DNA of 64,000 bases from Gliomastix tumulicola (lineage: Eukaryota; Ascomycota; Sordariomycetes; Hypocreales; Bionectriaceae). The first letter of the stretch is position 1, and each line of letters starts with the position of its first letter. Under the pieces are notes generated by a model, which saw nothing but the letters and a program-made list of their open reading frames with translations, did no database searches and was not told the origin of the DNA. The stretch is taken from positions 1,736,001 through 1,800,000 of the forward strand of contig BCHX01000001.1 in assembly GCA_001599755.1 (NCBI GenBank), read 5' to 3'. Made by a program: the position numbers and the translations under genes. Positions 23,516-36,421 of the stretch are shown piece after piece.

Positions 23516-26271
23516 TTAACCCAGGTACTCGGTCAAGTCCTCCGACTCTTCTAGCAAAGTCTTAAAGGCAAAGGGAGCGAACGGCCATCCGTCGAACTGG
23601 GCGAACTTGGAGAAGGATTCGACCCAGGCGAGACGGAGGGAGTGCAGCATGGCACTGGTACCTTCCATACACACGAGAATGGCAATGGCTGTGAGTGCGT
23701 GTTAGTCAGGTTGATAGGTAGATAGCAGAGAACGTAGCAATTCAACTTACTCAGGAAGAACCACAGGTAGAAGCAGGCGACAATCATGATGACACCAAGA
23801 GGGCCAGGGGTAGTCAGCGCGTTCTCCATGGTCATGCTCCAGAGCACAACGCTCAGCTGCTGATGGGCCAGCGACAGAGCCCACAGACGGAGGTAGGAGG
23901 CAGTGTGGGACACGCAGTTCAGGCAGAACTCTGTAGAAGGATATTAGTTTAAGTCCGTTAACATGTTTGCGTCGTTTACTTACCGATGGTGTGAATCGCC
24001 TGGTGAATCATCTCCTCGCTGAACTCAAACTCCTCGTGCTCCTCGTCAATGTTCTGCGAGATCATAGCAACACCTTCTCCATCGTCGTCGAAGCTATCCA
24101 CGTGACCGTTCGGCCGGCTGTCGTCCTCATCGAGAGCACTAACCCGGGAGACCTCGCCGATACCGCGGTAGCCCTGAGCGCGAGCGCGGTTGTGCTCCCA
24201 TCGGAGGTAGAAAGGCTTCAGGAAGAGCAGGACAGGGACCTGGATGACGGCTAGGAGCAGGAGACAGACCTGCACAGCAGCCTGGCCGGGGTAGAAGGGG
24301 ATATCCAGTGTGCCGGGCGACAGGAACATGTAGATGAGCATGTTGAGCAGGCCTGGGGGCTGCTGATCAGTGGCCGACCAGTTGACGCACCACTTGGCGA
24401 TGATGCAGATGACAAGGTAGCCAAAGATGGACTGGAAGAAGATCATTCCAGGAACAAAGTTGCCCCAGATCTCGATCGGCTTCTTGAAGTGCCTGGCGTT
24501 GATGAAGGAGAAGCAGAGAGAGTAGGTCATGTGGGCCCAACCCAGAATGATACTCATCTTCATCTTGTAACTGTTGCTGAAGAGGAGATCATTGTCGGTC
24601 CCGTGCCAGGCGTAGTCAAGACCAAAAGGATAGCGGTATCCCGAGTCGTTGAGCTCAGCGATGACGGGCATGCTCTTGGTCCAGTTCTCAGGCTTCTTGA
24701 ACTCCCACGCACTGGGGAAGAGAGTCATCGACTTGGAGAAGATATCGTTGTAGATGAGACCGGTGAACAGGGAGAATAGGGCCATGACAAGAGCGATGTA
24801 GCGACCATAGTAGATCATGGCGAAAAGCTCAAAGGTGACCTTCTTGAGTGGCTTCTCCCAGTAGATCATGGCCAGCGCAGAGAGGAGCATGATGATGGCG
24901 TGGCCAAAATCACCGAACATGACGGCGAACAAGAAGGGGAAGGTAACGATGACAGGCATCGCCGGGTTCACTTCCTGGTACGTAGCAGTTCCATAGGCGT
25001 TGACAATGGTCTGGAAGCCTTCAGTGAACTTGTTGGTCTTGAGATACGTGGGCGGCTTCTTGTTGGTGCGGATCTCGTTGATGATGGAGGGCACCGACAA
25101 CCCTGCCCGGTTGGTCACATCCTGCAGCGTCGAGCGGATGAGAGCCAAGTCGTTCGTAGGAACCCATCCCTCGGCGATGAGGGTACGACGAGCTCGGTCG
25201 TACGAGAACAGGTTTAGCGTGTTGTACACGGCCTTCTCCTTGGTGATGAGCACCATCCAAGCGGAGAGCGACTGCGAGATCTGGCTGAGCTCGGCCTGGA
25301 GGGTAGCCTGGGTGTTGCGCAGAACATTCTGCACATCGTCCAGCCTGCTGTTGACCTCGTGAATCTGGTCCCGACGGAGATCGCTGTTCTCGTCGACATT
25401 GTACACATCGGCGCCCATCGACTCAGATATCTTGCGGATCTTTGCGAGGATCTCCTTACCGTGCGCAAAGATGATGAAGACATTCTTGTTGATGGCCTCG
25501 TTGTTGGTAGGGTCGATCAGGGGCTCGGGAATCTCGGACTGGTTCATGTAGAGATTGCCGCGGAGCGTGCGCCAGAGGATACGCTCAAACGCGGCGATGC
25601 GGTCCCTGTTGATGACACCAGCGACGAAACCAATGTTCATGCCCGAGAACGATCGGTCGGCATCGCCGGCAGTGGCGTGCTGCTCGACGTCGGAGAGCAG
25701 GGGAGCGTCGTCGTTGTCGGTCGAGGCGCGGATCTCCTCGACGTTGCCGTGGGCGCGGTCGAAGAAGCTTCCCGCCTCCCGGAGGACCCAACGCCACTCG
25801 GTGAGATCGCCCTCACGCTTCTTGAGGGTCTCGTAGCTGTCGTTCAACGCGGAGATGCGCTGCTCGAGCTTCTGGCTTCGCTCGGACAGCTCGTCAATCT
25901 CGGAGGTCGATGGGGAGGCAAGCCTCTCAACGTCGAGGTCCAGCTTGCGGAGAGAGATACCAGCCTTCTCCATCTGAGCGTAAAAGTAGCGAAGCTGGCG
26001 TTCGACATTGTCGAGTCGTCGGATCTCCTGGGTAAAGGTGCGCTGGAAAGCACTGACGTCCTCGTTGAGCTACAGGCATGACTTCGTGTTAGTATCGGAC
26101 AAGTTCTCGGCGTCGACGGCAAGGGATCCAGGCAGAGCTTACGTCTCGGAACTGGCACAGGCCAAGCTCGCCGAGCGCGGTGACAACCTCGCGACCGATT
26201 TCATTCGAGACGTAGAGCTGCACCATGCTCATGGTCGCCGAGCGGAACGGCGTATCTTGTTGCGGAGCCAT
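23516..26271 (-). CDS. VPH1: V-type ATPase subunit a (100-kDa Vo membrane subunit)
   Basis: Subunit a forms the proton half-channels of the vacuolar H+-ATPase, facing the c-ring, and its N-terminal half links to the V1 stators. Four exons (26143-26271, 23984-26069, 23751-23930, 23516-23688) give 855 aa, the normal length. The N-terminus is cytosolic (FRSATMSMVQLYVSNEIG, then a coiled coil through ISLRKLDLDVERL and LEQRISALNDSYETLKKREG). The membrane half starts near PVIVTFPFLFAVMFGDFGHA, with LGWAHMTYSLCFSFINARHFKK, QSIFGYLVICIIAKW and LYMFLSPG-like helices. The essential TM7 arginine block SHTASYLRLWALSLAHQQLS is present in exon 3. The end, ESFSKFAQFDGWPFAPFAFKTLL, is a family hallmark. Its stop converges on YSH1 with about 265 bp between. 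Fungi often have a single subunit a, so the vacuole/Golgi split of yeast may not apply. Confidence 0.96.
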
Positions 26272-26646
26272 GGTGACGCGGGTTGAGCACCAGAGACTCG
26301 GAGTGAGGTGGTTAGGTTAGAGCTGTTTAGGGAGGATGATGCGTTACGTCGCTTGAGGCTTGTCGATGCAGGGGCGACAACGTGTGGAACAAAGTTTCTC
26401 CGAGTCACGTGTGTAAAAGGTACTCCGTAGCTTCCACCCCGAGCTCGGCCCCACCGGATAGAGCAGTTCCGCCACACCTCCGCTCAGCATCAAGTGCTAC
26501 TAGTACTTTTTGTTAAATCCCGAATCACTATTTTTCTATCGTAGGAAAAAACTCTGAACATTATATAATATTATTTAGTATTTTAAACCCATTATTGTTA
26601 GCTAAGTTAGCAAGGCGGCTAAAGCGGCCAGTGTTGGTTGGTAATA
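26272..26646. promoter_or_regulatory. V-ATPase subunit a promoter with an AT-rich block
   Basis: 375 bp between the subunit a start and the stop of the channel gene, both on minus. Bases from about 26490 to 26620 are much richer in A and T than the rest of the window (ATTATATAATATTATTTAG and similar), then return to normal composition. No ORF is present. Confidence 0.5.
26490..26625. other. AT-rich block, possible decayed element
   Basis: Visibly AT-rich (TA steps and poly-T/A) against a window of about 53 percent GC, with fairly sharp borders. It may be a relic of a RIP-mutated repeat or simply a promoter tract. No inverted termini are seen. Confidence 0.4.
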
Positions 26647-29600
26647 TTAGAGCCCCAGAGCGCTGGGGCTCAGCCAGGACGGGACCAAGCTCTCGACAGC
26701 TTCCCACCGCCGCCACTTTCCCCATCTCACCTCATTAATAGGCGCCTGGTGAACATCGGCAACTACTCGTCCATCATCTCTCAAGGTCACGCCGATATTT
26801 GTCGTAGGCGTGTACCGGCTTCCGTGCTCAATCTCTTGCCTACTCACACCTGCTTCGTCTTGCGGGAGCCACAGTGTTGGGCTTGGAAGCCATATATCTG
26901 GTGGTAGATATGTACTCCTCCTGGCTTCGGCTGGGTAGTACTCATCACAGTTGAGATTAGTCGGGGGCCCATCTTTGTAGATGGCGTGAAGCTCTGCACT
27001 CAGATCTGGAAGCAGCCACTGCTTCTGGACGTAGGAAATAACCACTTTGGCTTTCTCCCAAACTCGTGCAAGCAGATCTCCCGAGTCCGTGCTGGAATCC
27101 AAGTCTTCCAACCCGCCTTGCCCTGGGAACGCACTATCAAGCCCCTCCGCGTATTGGGGTGATATTCCTTCCCTGGCTTGTGCATCACTGACCTCGGCCT
27201 TTTCAAGAAAGAGGCTGCGGGAGAGGTTGTGCAGAAGCGGCGAAACAGCCCGGTTGAGTTCGTAGTGTACTCTGATAGTTATGACAAAGAAGAGTATCAT
27301 GAAGACCATCGGCACGTAGGCATTTTGCAGAAAGAACAGTCCAGAGAGACACATCTCTGCCAGGTAAAGACCCGTCCCGAGATGCAGCCACGCGCGAGGA
27401 TAGAACAACTCCGTGCCGCTCTCATCGCTGGCGAGCACATATATCAGGTTGTATCTGTAGACGACCTGCAGAATGTACATGGCCACTACTGCAAAAGCGA
27501 GTACTAGTGGGGTGATGATGCCGTAGCAAATTGCTCAACGTCATGTTAGCGAGGTTCGTCCCTTTAAGGTCGTTCCCTAGGAGTAGACGTACCGATGATA
27601 GCCATACAGCTAACCCGGGGGAATACAGTACCCCAGTGTACCCGCCTGAGGCTCTTCCATACACGGTACTGCATCTTCGGCGTGCGGTTTCTCCAGAAGA
27701 TAGTAGAATGAGTCCAGAGGTCTTTGATAGGGACAAGGTTCGCGCCACAGTCGGCCAGTGATTGAACGAGAATGAAAGATAAGAAAAACGTCGAGGCTTG
27801 TGGAATAGAGGCGGCGACGAGCGACTGTATGTCCAGAGGTGTTTCGATGTCAACGAGCCGTGCTAATACTCTGACTAAACTGGTCGTGAAAGTCGTGACG
27901 AGAAACACCTGTAAAACTAAGAAAACGAGATAGGCCTTTTGTGTGAAGAGCTCGACCATGCTATGGGACAGAACTCCAGCCTGAATAGCGGAGACTGGAT
28001 GAGAAAAACGGTCAATTGTTAAGCCACAAAGGTTGGAAACTTGAGGAGGAGTTGGGGAACTGCCTTACATCGTAGCAATGCTGGGGCGATGCCCACCCAC
28101 AAGGTCAACACCAGTGCAGGGATCACTCCCCGTAGAGGCTGCAGCAGACGTTCCGGGATCTTGTCGACCCAAGAGAAGGACGGCACACTCTTACTTAAGT
28201 GTGTTAAGTCTGTAGCTGTACTGATCACCGCTGTTGGGATAGACCACAATAATATGGCAGCCGTGATCAGGAAAATGACCAAGGCCATTCGAGACCTGCG
28301 CACTGGTCCTGACATGGCAAGTGACCGCCATAAGAGGTCGCTCGGCTCCATGCCAAGGTAGCAACCACTCATCTGCAGTGGGATATGGTGAGCGTGATAC
28401 TGCTGGGCAGCGTTTGCATGCTCCTGGGTAGTAAATTCGAGAAAGACGACGGACAAGGCGGTTTCATGTGTTTTCAAAACTTGGCGGCGGATCTTGCGAA
28501 TTTGGGAATTGAGACGCTTGAGCTCGAGGCGTCCCCAATCGACTGTATCGGTTGAACATCCCAGTTGACTCAGGCGACGGTGACGTGGTCGATCTGCCGC
28601 AGGGATCCATTGTGCTGCAGCCGACCCTTCATCGTCTGCCAACGATGATGATTGAAGGCCCCATAGACTATTAGTGTGGTAGTAGTGATCTGGTATTATC
28701 GGTGGTGAGTTCATGATTAGCGAGAACGAAGCTAGGTAAGGATTTATACGCTTCTTGCGTGCTTTGTGGCACTTCACAATCAGCTCAATCTCTGCTTTTT
28801 CTAGCAGGTCAGCCACCCTCTCCCTCTCCCTGACGGCAGACTGCAGATCCCTGGAGGTCCTTGGGATCCAGATGTGCTTCACCGAATCACCGTAGACTCG
28901 GCGAAGGCGACGTGTGCTTAGGAACCGAGTCGGAACATTCGTCAACATGAGGGCCCTGGACGAAAGTCTTCTTGCGTACCGTAGCGATGAGATACAAGCT
29001 TGGCGTAGTTGTATGTAATGAAGGTTCTCTCGTATCATGACGAAGAGGATAAAACCTGACATCCTTCATTATAAGGCCCCAAGTCTAGGTCCAAGGAGGC
29101 GCATCAGACGCCGTAACTACTTACTGAACCAAATGCCGGCTATCACCAGGTGTGCAAAGAGGCTCTGCTTGTTGTGTACATTGCTCATGGTGAGGGCATC
29201 TATACCCCTTGACTCTCCTCCTCCATTGACATGGAGGGGGAGCAGTGTTGGCCAGGTGACACAGCAGCCCACAAGAAAGATGCTGCGCAGTACCTTCAGG
29301 TATCTCAAGAAGAGGTATCCATTCAGCGAGCAGTGGCTGAGCACGAACGTATCAGGGACCCGAGAAAAGGGCTTGATCCAGCTCAGAAGTCCATCGGGAA
29401 GCCGGGGGCTTTCGACACTGGAAATCAATCAGCAACGTTCGTAGCGACCTTCACGCCGCGAGCCGGCGGGTGTGGTAACGTACCCTGGGGATGCTAATGC
29501 GGGCTGCGTTCGTGGGGAGTAGACGCGCGGCAGCCGGGGTCTCAAGATGAGAAAGATGCCAGTGCACAATATACAATACACGCCGACCAGGACGAGGGTC

Positions 29601-29701
29601 CCCACGATCGGCAGAATAGAGGAAATCCTGGCAGCCAATCGACCAATGCTGACATTCTCTGGGGAGTCATCACGATTGGAACCGACTCTGCTGTCTTCCA
29701 T
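26647..29701 (-). CDS. OSCA/CSC1-type (DUF221) stress-gated cation channel-like membrane protein
   Basis: Member of the OSCA/TMEM63 family (yeast Csc1, Rsn1, Phm7), established as mechanosensitive, calcium-permeable channels related in fold to TMEM16. Five exons (29484-29701, 29125-29417, 28069-29055, 27593-27994, 26647-27533) give 928 aa. The N-terminal RSN1_TM part has helices at SSILPIVGTLVLVGVYCILCTG, VLRSIFLVGCCVTWPTLLPL and FAHLVIAGIWFSFILFVMI, with the family phrase LPDGLLSWIKPF. A cytosolic PHM7-type loop follows (RALMLTNVPTRFLS, VYGDSVKHIWIPR, RINPYL, AALSVVFLEFTTQEHANAA-like). The 7-TM pore region runs from PVRRSRMALVIFLITAAILLWSIP to VPMVFMILFFVITIRVHYE. A cytosolic tail follows. 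The last intron ends in an unusual TTGAG acceptor very close to its branch site. The substrate is inferred only from the family. Confidence 0.88.
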
Positions 29702-31126
29702 TTGTATCCGCACTCAGATAAATTGATGTGTGCGCCAGAGTCCATCATCGTTTGGAAAACTTCCGACATGAGCCAGGCATATTTGTATTGCATGAGGCCT
29801 TTCTCAGCTCAGCGCCGCCCCCTGAGACGTTAATAAATGTCTTACCTCTTACATAGCACCGCCCTGCTTGTGCAGTTACTGTGCCACTCTCAAGAGTCAA
29901 TCATTTTGCCTGTTAGGCGGAAGATTGGCGGGAGGATCTTGCGCGGCTCCAACAAGTTGCCGCCCCTCCTTACTTGCTTCCACAAAGGTTGCTGCCCTGT
30001 GTTGGAAGGTAACTTACAGCAGCTGTCACAGCACCCGCAAGTACCTCCGGTACCTGCACCTCACGGCAGCTGCTACCGCGCGTGAAACTCTTAGTCATGG
30101 GAAGAAGCACCTCTCCTTCTCATCACAGCTAGGTACGGCCCTCGTCATCAAACCGAAGCGACACCAGGGCGCCAATAAGCGAACAGAAACACCCAGAGGT
30201 GATGACGTTGGCATACCTGCCGCTCCCAGATGAGGTCATGGCTTCGCGGCTTGGGGCCTTGGCGGCACCCGTGAGTGGCTCATAGCGAGCCAGCCGCTGG
30301 CGCCACGCCGTTGTTCAAATAACCCTATTGGCGCAGCCCAGCATATCTCCGGACCACTGAAGAACGCCCCTGGAGGCTGAAGTGCCCCGTTTTTCTTTCA
30401 CTGAAGGGCTGAGGACAATCCACTTTTAGCACTGAAGGGTTGAATGGGGGGGATCTATTACTTGGGCTCGGGCTTTGGGTGAACCTTTTGGAAGTATAGC
30501 GAAGTCTGAGTGTCTTCGTCGTCGGCTTCGGTCCACTGGTTTGCCTTGGCGGGGCTCGTCACGCTGACGGCATTAATCACGTCCACTTAGTTCGAGTTAG
30601 AAGGTACGACGAAGAGAGCTCTTATTTTGTGCCTTTGGGCAACCATGGATGACTATTTACGACATAAATTTACATGCCCTATGAAGAAGTCCGTCAGGAG
30701 ATCCAAGTCATCTGACCACTTCAATGTCACAATGAAAGTCAGCCCACTGTGATCCGACATGATCCAGCACGCTACTTTTGGTGTCTTCTCTACGCGACGA
30801 ATCCGGGAATGGCGGCATGTCTTCCATTCTCGAGTATTGTTATGACTGCACGCTTCGGAGTCCCATACAGAAGTAGGTAGCATTTCATAGATTCATGGCC
30901 TTCATAGCTATCATATCTCTTACAAAGTTTCGTTCTAAACACAATCCAGAAGACACATGTCTGCCCAAAATAACAGTCCAGACCAATTCGCAATGCTTTG
31001 AAAACTTTTTTCTTTGCTTTTCATAATTTTCCCATCCAAACTCCAGGCTTCAAATCATTCGAATCGGTCGCATTTCCGCCGGAAATTGAGGAGTGAAGAT
31101 AATAGAGTCGCGAGAGGAGTATAAAA
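29702..31126. other. Intergenic region upstream of the channel gene
   Basis: About 1.4 kb between the channel start and the LRR gene stop. No coding frame is supported. At 30355-30450 the motif CACTGAAG recurs three times (two followed by GG) within 85 bp. Sequence to the right of 30.6 kb is more AT-rich and probably holds the 3' UTR of the LRR gene. Confidence 0.45.
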
Positions 31127-33041
31127 TCAAAGTCGTCGGCCAAACATGAAAGAGCCATACATGCCGCCAACTTCAGCGACAGCAACGGGGACCTTCCTCA
31201 TCCCCCAGCTCTCGGCTCCCAGCTTCCACCATCGAGCTCCGTCGTCGTGCGTGGTACCATCAGCGTTCAGGCGAACGAGCCAATAGCGGCTGCCGAACTC
31301 CTTGGCGGTCCAACCAACACGCTCCAGTGTCTTCTTCGTCTTCGCAGCTCGCTCATAAGCTCGCTCATCGATCTCAATAACATGCAACGGGGCCGAGGCA
31401 GGCTTAAGCAACTCGCTCGCACTGCCAATCTTGTACTCGACGTCTGAGATGTCGAGATATCGGAGGTGGTGAGGGAGCCACTCCCCTTCGCTATAGAACA
31501 GCTGATGAATGTCGCCCAACTCCAGACCTCGACCAATGGCAAGCTCCTCCAAGCTCTGGGACAGCACGGCAAGCTGTGGGATGTGAGACTGGTCCATCCT
31601 GCTGCCCTTCAGACTCAAGGATCGCAGCGACTGCGGGAGCGCCGGGAGTAGTGCATCAACATCCTCCTTTCCGAGGAGCAGATGGCTGTTGGCGTCCATA
31701 GCCAAGCTAAGGAAGGTGAGCGAATCCTTCACAGCAGGGTGAGTCGTGATAAACTTGACAACGCCCTGGGATGTCAGCTCCCTGCACTTCGCCAGGCTGA
31801 GGTGGGTAATTCTGGCTGTGTCAGGGATGCTGAGAAGGGAGGCATCTGTGACCCGCGTTCCAGCAAGGTCGAGGTGTGTGATCTTGCCAAGGCGGGGCAA
31901 GATGGTCTCAAAGACAGCAGACGGGAGGCTGATGCACTTGTGGAAAGACAGGCGGGAGACGTTCAGCTGGGCTGGCCACTGCTCCTCCAGGAGAGCCTTG
32001 AAGGAGTTTCGGAACGACGCCGAGGAGCACGCGCAGAAGTCAATGGCCTGCAGTCGAGCCATGTCGAAGAAAAGCTTCCGAAGCACATCGGTGCTCAAGT
32101 CGTCGTCGATGTACTCCTGGCCAAGGAACTCTTGCAGGTAGGGCGTCAGCTCCAAGCACCCGGCCAGGGTCTCCGAGGTCAGGTTTCGAGTCTGCGCCCG
32201 CTCGCTGGCAGTAGAGAAGATGGTAGAAGGGTTGAAGTGGCTGAAGTCCAGTCGTCGAACAATGGATGCCAGAGATGGGTACTCGGTGATCGTCGTCAGG
32301 AACTTTCGGAAAATGCGCGAGTGCGGGATGGTGATGTGGCGGTAGAGGGNGTTGAGGGTCGCGGCGTGCAGGGTGCGCGACGCCAGCAGGAGAGCCATCA
32401 AATCAGCGTTCCGGGTGGTGATGCCATTGGGAGGGAGCTCGATGACGAGAAGGTCGACAATTTCGCCTAAAGAGATTAGGGTCAGAAACTCTGCTTGCTC
32501 AACTTTTGGGGCGGTACTCTATCCATGACTTGTCGAAAGGAAACTTACCTAGAACCTCACTGGGGAGAGTCTCCAGCGGCGACTGGCCCGTCTTGTACAC
32601 AGCCGCCGGCTTCTTCTCCGGGACAGGTGTCTCGGGAGGACTCCATTCCAGACACAGCTTGCGAAGATCCTCAGCGCTCCGGCTCGCCTTCTTCCCCTTC
32701 AGCGGGATCTCCCGCCATCCTCGAAAGCTCTCGGCAGGGAACCAGAACCCATGGAGCCTGCTGTTGGGCTGGGTCACGGGCGGCTGGAAGTAAGGCTGAG
32801 AGATCTCGTGGGAGGGCGACTCGTCAAAGACCTCCTCGGCAGCGGTGGTGTACGACGAGACCTTGGAACGGGTGAAGGTCTGAGCTAGACCATCATCGTT
32901 CTCTCGGACCGAGGAGAAGGAGGAGCGTGCTGTCTTGTCGGTGGGTGAGCTAGTCCCTGTGGTCATGATTTCGGCGTTGATGTCATGTGGGTTAACGAAG
33001 TCGAGCATGGCAGGCTGCTCGCCAACGCCGTACCCGGCCAT
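31127..33041 (-). CDS. F-box-like, leucine-rich-repeat protein of unknown target
   Basis: Two exons, 32549-33041 and 31127-32466, give 610 aa. The first 150 residues are low-complexity and probably disordered. Then comes an F-box-like segment (SPLETLPSEVLGEIVDLLVIELPPNG, DLMALLLASRTLHAATLN, LYRHITIP), which in other proteins docks Skp1 of an SCF ubiquitin ligase. At least six leucine-rich repeats follow, such as LGKITHLDLAGTRVTDASLLSI, TARITHLSLAKCRELTSQGVV, LRSLSLKGSRMDQSHI and LRYLDISDVEYKIG. The C-terminus, WTAKEFGSRYWLVR and GMYGSFMFGRRL, looks conserved among fungal proteins of this kind, but I cannot give a name. The ambiguous base n at 32350 makes one codon NCC (Ser, Pro, Thr or Ala), just before LYRHITIP. 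SCF function is an inference. Confidence 0.85.
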
Positions 33042-34043
33042 ATATATATGTGTGTGTGTGTGGGTGGTGGGTGAGTCGTGTTGGTGTATAGTAGGGATGA
33101 GGTGAGAGGGCCTCTTGGCGGTAAGGATGGTGTTACAGTAGGGCAGAGATGGTGTGAGAAGCCGGTGGCCTTGCGAGGATGTGGCAGGTGACCGGTCAAG
33201 GATTTCGATGCCGCGAGCTCAAGCTCCGAGAAGCAGAAAGCAGAAAGCAGAAAGACGGGGTCGAGGGGTTGGCAGGGAGAGATGTGCAGGATGATGGCAG
33301 AGGGTGCAGCAAGGTTGCAGGGAGCGGCAACGGCTTTGGGGCTGGACCGGCCAACAAAGCAGTGCACAGGGGGGAGGGAGTGCCTTTCTATTAGTCAAAA
33401 CACGGTCGAGTTAGGTAACAAGTACTCCGTCGAGCAGATGAGACGATGCGGGGAGGAGGTTAGGTGATTTGGGCGATGCGCAAGTGGGCGCGAGATGGAT
33501 GGATGAAGTGGATGGGTGAGGAGGATGATGATTTGGCTGCTTGTGGATGGATGCTGCAGGTTGGAATGGAAGGGAAGGGAAGGCACGGCAAGGAAAGTAC
33601 TTTCTTTTTCACGAGAGCGGCAAGAATGGACGCGGGAAGGAACAACGGGAGGGTCTGGATTAAATAAAAAAGCATACTGCATAATGGACACGAGGTGCCG
33701 TAACAAGGCGGGCAACAAAAACAAGCAGAAAATTCAACACGAATGACACATCCGTCTGCGGCCTCAGCATCATCAGCTCCAGCAGAAACACGAAGAATCG
33801 ATTATGAATGTGGAACTCGGAGCAAGCTCGCATTGGCGGCGCCAGGCTTCAGGCCCAGGGCGCTCCAGCGGAAATACGCAGCAGATGGCTGGGAGCGTGG
33901 TCGGCGGTTGACGTTGGTAGCGGAGGTGATTAGCTCACAGAATGGCGAAATTGGGTAATGGAAATACAGGACTGGATGTCGTGAGAAATGGGAGACATCA
34001 GGTGAGCAAGGCCAGCCGGGCCCCGGTGGACGGACAATGCACG

Positions 34044-34080
34044 CTCCAGGCTCCAGCCAGCTCCAGCCAGCTCCAGCGAG
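34044..34080. repeat. CTCCAGCCAG short tandem repeat
   Basis: CTCCAG recurs four times. The 10-mer CTCCAGCCAG is present twice in tandem with a diverged copy on each side. Confidence 0.8.
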
Positions 34081-34351
34081 GCCGACCAGTGGCTGCCAGA
34101 GGCAAAGCATGGATCGCCCCAGACTGCAATGCCCATTGGTCGCGGATTGGGTAATGAGAACCTCGTTTTGGCTGCGTTCCAATTGACACCTGCAGACTGT
34201 GCGCGTGCCTCCTCAGGAACGACCTAGCGGTTTCGCAAACGTAATGGATTGGTGGTGCCCACGGTCGCTTTTGCTTGCTGCTGGCCGTCTCCGCCAGTCA
34301 TCTGCATCATGATTCATGGGAGACAGATTTCTACGAGACACCTCTGAGCTG

Positions 34352-34379
<28 letters not shown>
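34352..34379. repeat. (TC)n microsatellite
   Basis: Perfect TC dinucleotide run of 14 copies in the intergenic region. Confidence 0.9.
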
Positions 34380-34382
<3 letters not shown>

Positions 34383-36421
34383 TGTCCCACGGTCGATCAT
34401 CCTCGGTGCCTGGCCTTGACTCACCTACTCACAAAGCCAGATCGATCGGATGGGGAAATCAACAAAAACGCAGACACCCAAGAGGCAAAGGGTGAAAACT
34501 CTGTTCCCGGCTAGAAGCGCCTCGTGACCCCATCGAACGGTGCGTGTCGTGCTTCGTAGCGCCTCTAGTGGCCACTTTGTCAAAGCCTCAACCAATTGCA
34601 ATGTCACTGCCGGCCCTTTTTAGGTTCTGTCTGGCTCCCCCTTTCTGGGTCCCGGTTCGGGCGATGGATCGCTTTTACCCCGGATTTCTTTGGGGATTTT
34701 CTGTCTGTTTGTTGGCCGTCCATGCAACCCTCCCTCCGTTGCCTTAGCTCTGGTGCCCTTTTCGTGATCCCGGCCCTCCGTCTAGCCTCCCCGGATGCAA
34801 TGGGAATTTTGTCTTGTTGTCTCTCTTGGATCTCACATTCATCTCCCCTTTTTGCATGCCCCTCTTCGTCCAGGTCCCATACCTTCCAAAGACGGTGAAA
34901 GGGGAGAGGGGGACCCGGGCGAGCCAAGAGCAGCCGACCCCAGGTCCCAAGCTATTGTATCCTCTTGCTTTCTAATGAGACGCTCCAGAGTCGCCCGGCC
35001 AAGGTCATACAAGCCCGCCCGGGACACGGAGGGGCCAGGGGCCGGTCCAGGCGGTGTCGGTGTGAGCTGGAATCTCCGGGACCAGCCAAGCAGCTCATGT
35101 GATGTTGTCCCGTGGTTGGACTGCGCCCTCAACTGACTCATGCTTGATTTCACCATCTGGTAAGCAGAGTTGCTGGAAGCTTCGTGTTCAGTGTCATCAT
35201 ACATATGCTCTGTCCGACAATCGGGGAATTACAATGGTGCAAATCCAAGGTCAAGGTCTTTATGCAAGGCACTCGTCACTCACCTCCAGCCCTGGGCAGT
35301 CCGGCCATCGGATATCAGATTCTGTGCCACCGACTCGGACTAAAAAGTGGTGATGAACCGAAGCCAGCCGCCGCCAGAGCAAAGCCCAATTTCAATACGT
35401 ACTAGTCTCGGGGACTGTGGATTTCTTCTTTTAGCAAAAATACCTACTGCAGAGAAGCCGAAGGGAAGAAGAAGAAAAAAAACTTCTTCCTCTCGAGTGT
35501 CCGATCTTCAGAGTAGCTTGCTTCAAAGGGCATGGCGGAGTACGCCGACAGAATTTTTCCCGCCTGCTTCCTCCCCTGTGCAACGTCACCAATCAAGGAT
35601 CAGCGCGAGGAACGTGTGAGCTTGCCAGGTTCTCACTTCTCACAAAATGCAGCCCCGTCCCGCCGATGCTACATCTGTAGGTACCTAGTAGTACGTACAG
35701 ACAAGCTCCAGGGGTCTCTGCCATGTGTAAATCAGCCACAGCGGACCTGGGCATGAACTCATGCGAATCCACAGGCCGCATCTTCAACGTCATCCGTCCC
35801 TCCATGACAGAGCTTGCGAAAGCCACCAACTATTTCAAGTCTTGAATATCTGAGCCCCTAGAACAAGCCCAGTTGGGCTACAACCTTGTGCTTCGTAGAC
35901 ACTTCACCTCAAGCCAAAGTTAGGGCTCACACGCCATTTCTAACCGTTATACTGTATAGGTAGGTATATTTATATTGGTAATATCAAAATCCTGCGCATC
36001 GGTAACATCGTACAGAGGAAGCTACCAAGGTACCAATACCGAGACTGAGTACTTAGACAGACAGCCTCCACGCCTCACTTCTTTTCCGCAACTAACCAAT
36101 TCGTTGCTCCTCTGTCCTACATCTTCTACAGCGCCAGCGCGCCGAGGACACCAACGACAAACCCCACGTCCTTATAAGCTGGCATTACATTCCGTACCCG
36201 GGGCGGTTTGCTAGCCCATGAACGCCATAATATGTCATCAACCGGTAAGACTGAAACCGCAATCAGGATATCCAGCAAGAAACAAACGAGGCCGTCTCGC
36301 GAAACACAACCCCTGCTGTGTGTCTATAACACCGTCGCTCCAAAGTATTCGTGCAAAGTACCACCCCATATCCACACAGAGACAAATGATCTGTACAATT
36401 CCGACAAGGTCAGGGCCGCCT

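Larger units (their letters stand above)
33042..36421. other. 3.4-kb intergenic region between the PHD gene and the LRR gene
   Basis: No coding frame is supported. The region nearest 33042 has a TA/TG microsatellite (33041-33061) immediately before the LRR start. Further on are a GGAAGG-type purine tract (33560-33590), a CTCCAGCCAG tandem repeat (34044-34080) and a (TC)14 run (34352-34379). The stretch 35.9-36.4 kb is the likely 3' flank of the PHD gene. The rest is probably the LRR gene promoter. Confidence 0.45.

Noticed and set aside
32350..32350. Ambiguous base n within the LRR gene
   Set aside because: An assembly or sequencing uncertainty. The codon stays open for all four bases, so it is not evidence of a pseudogene.
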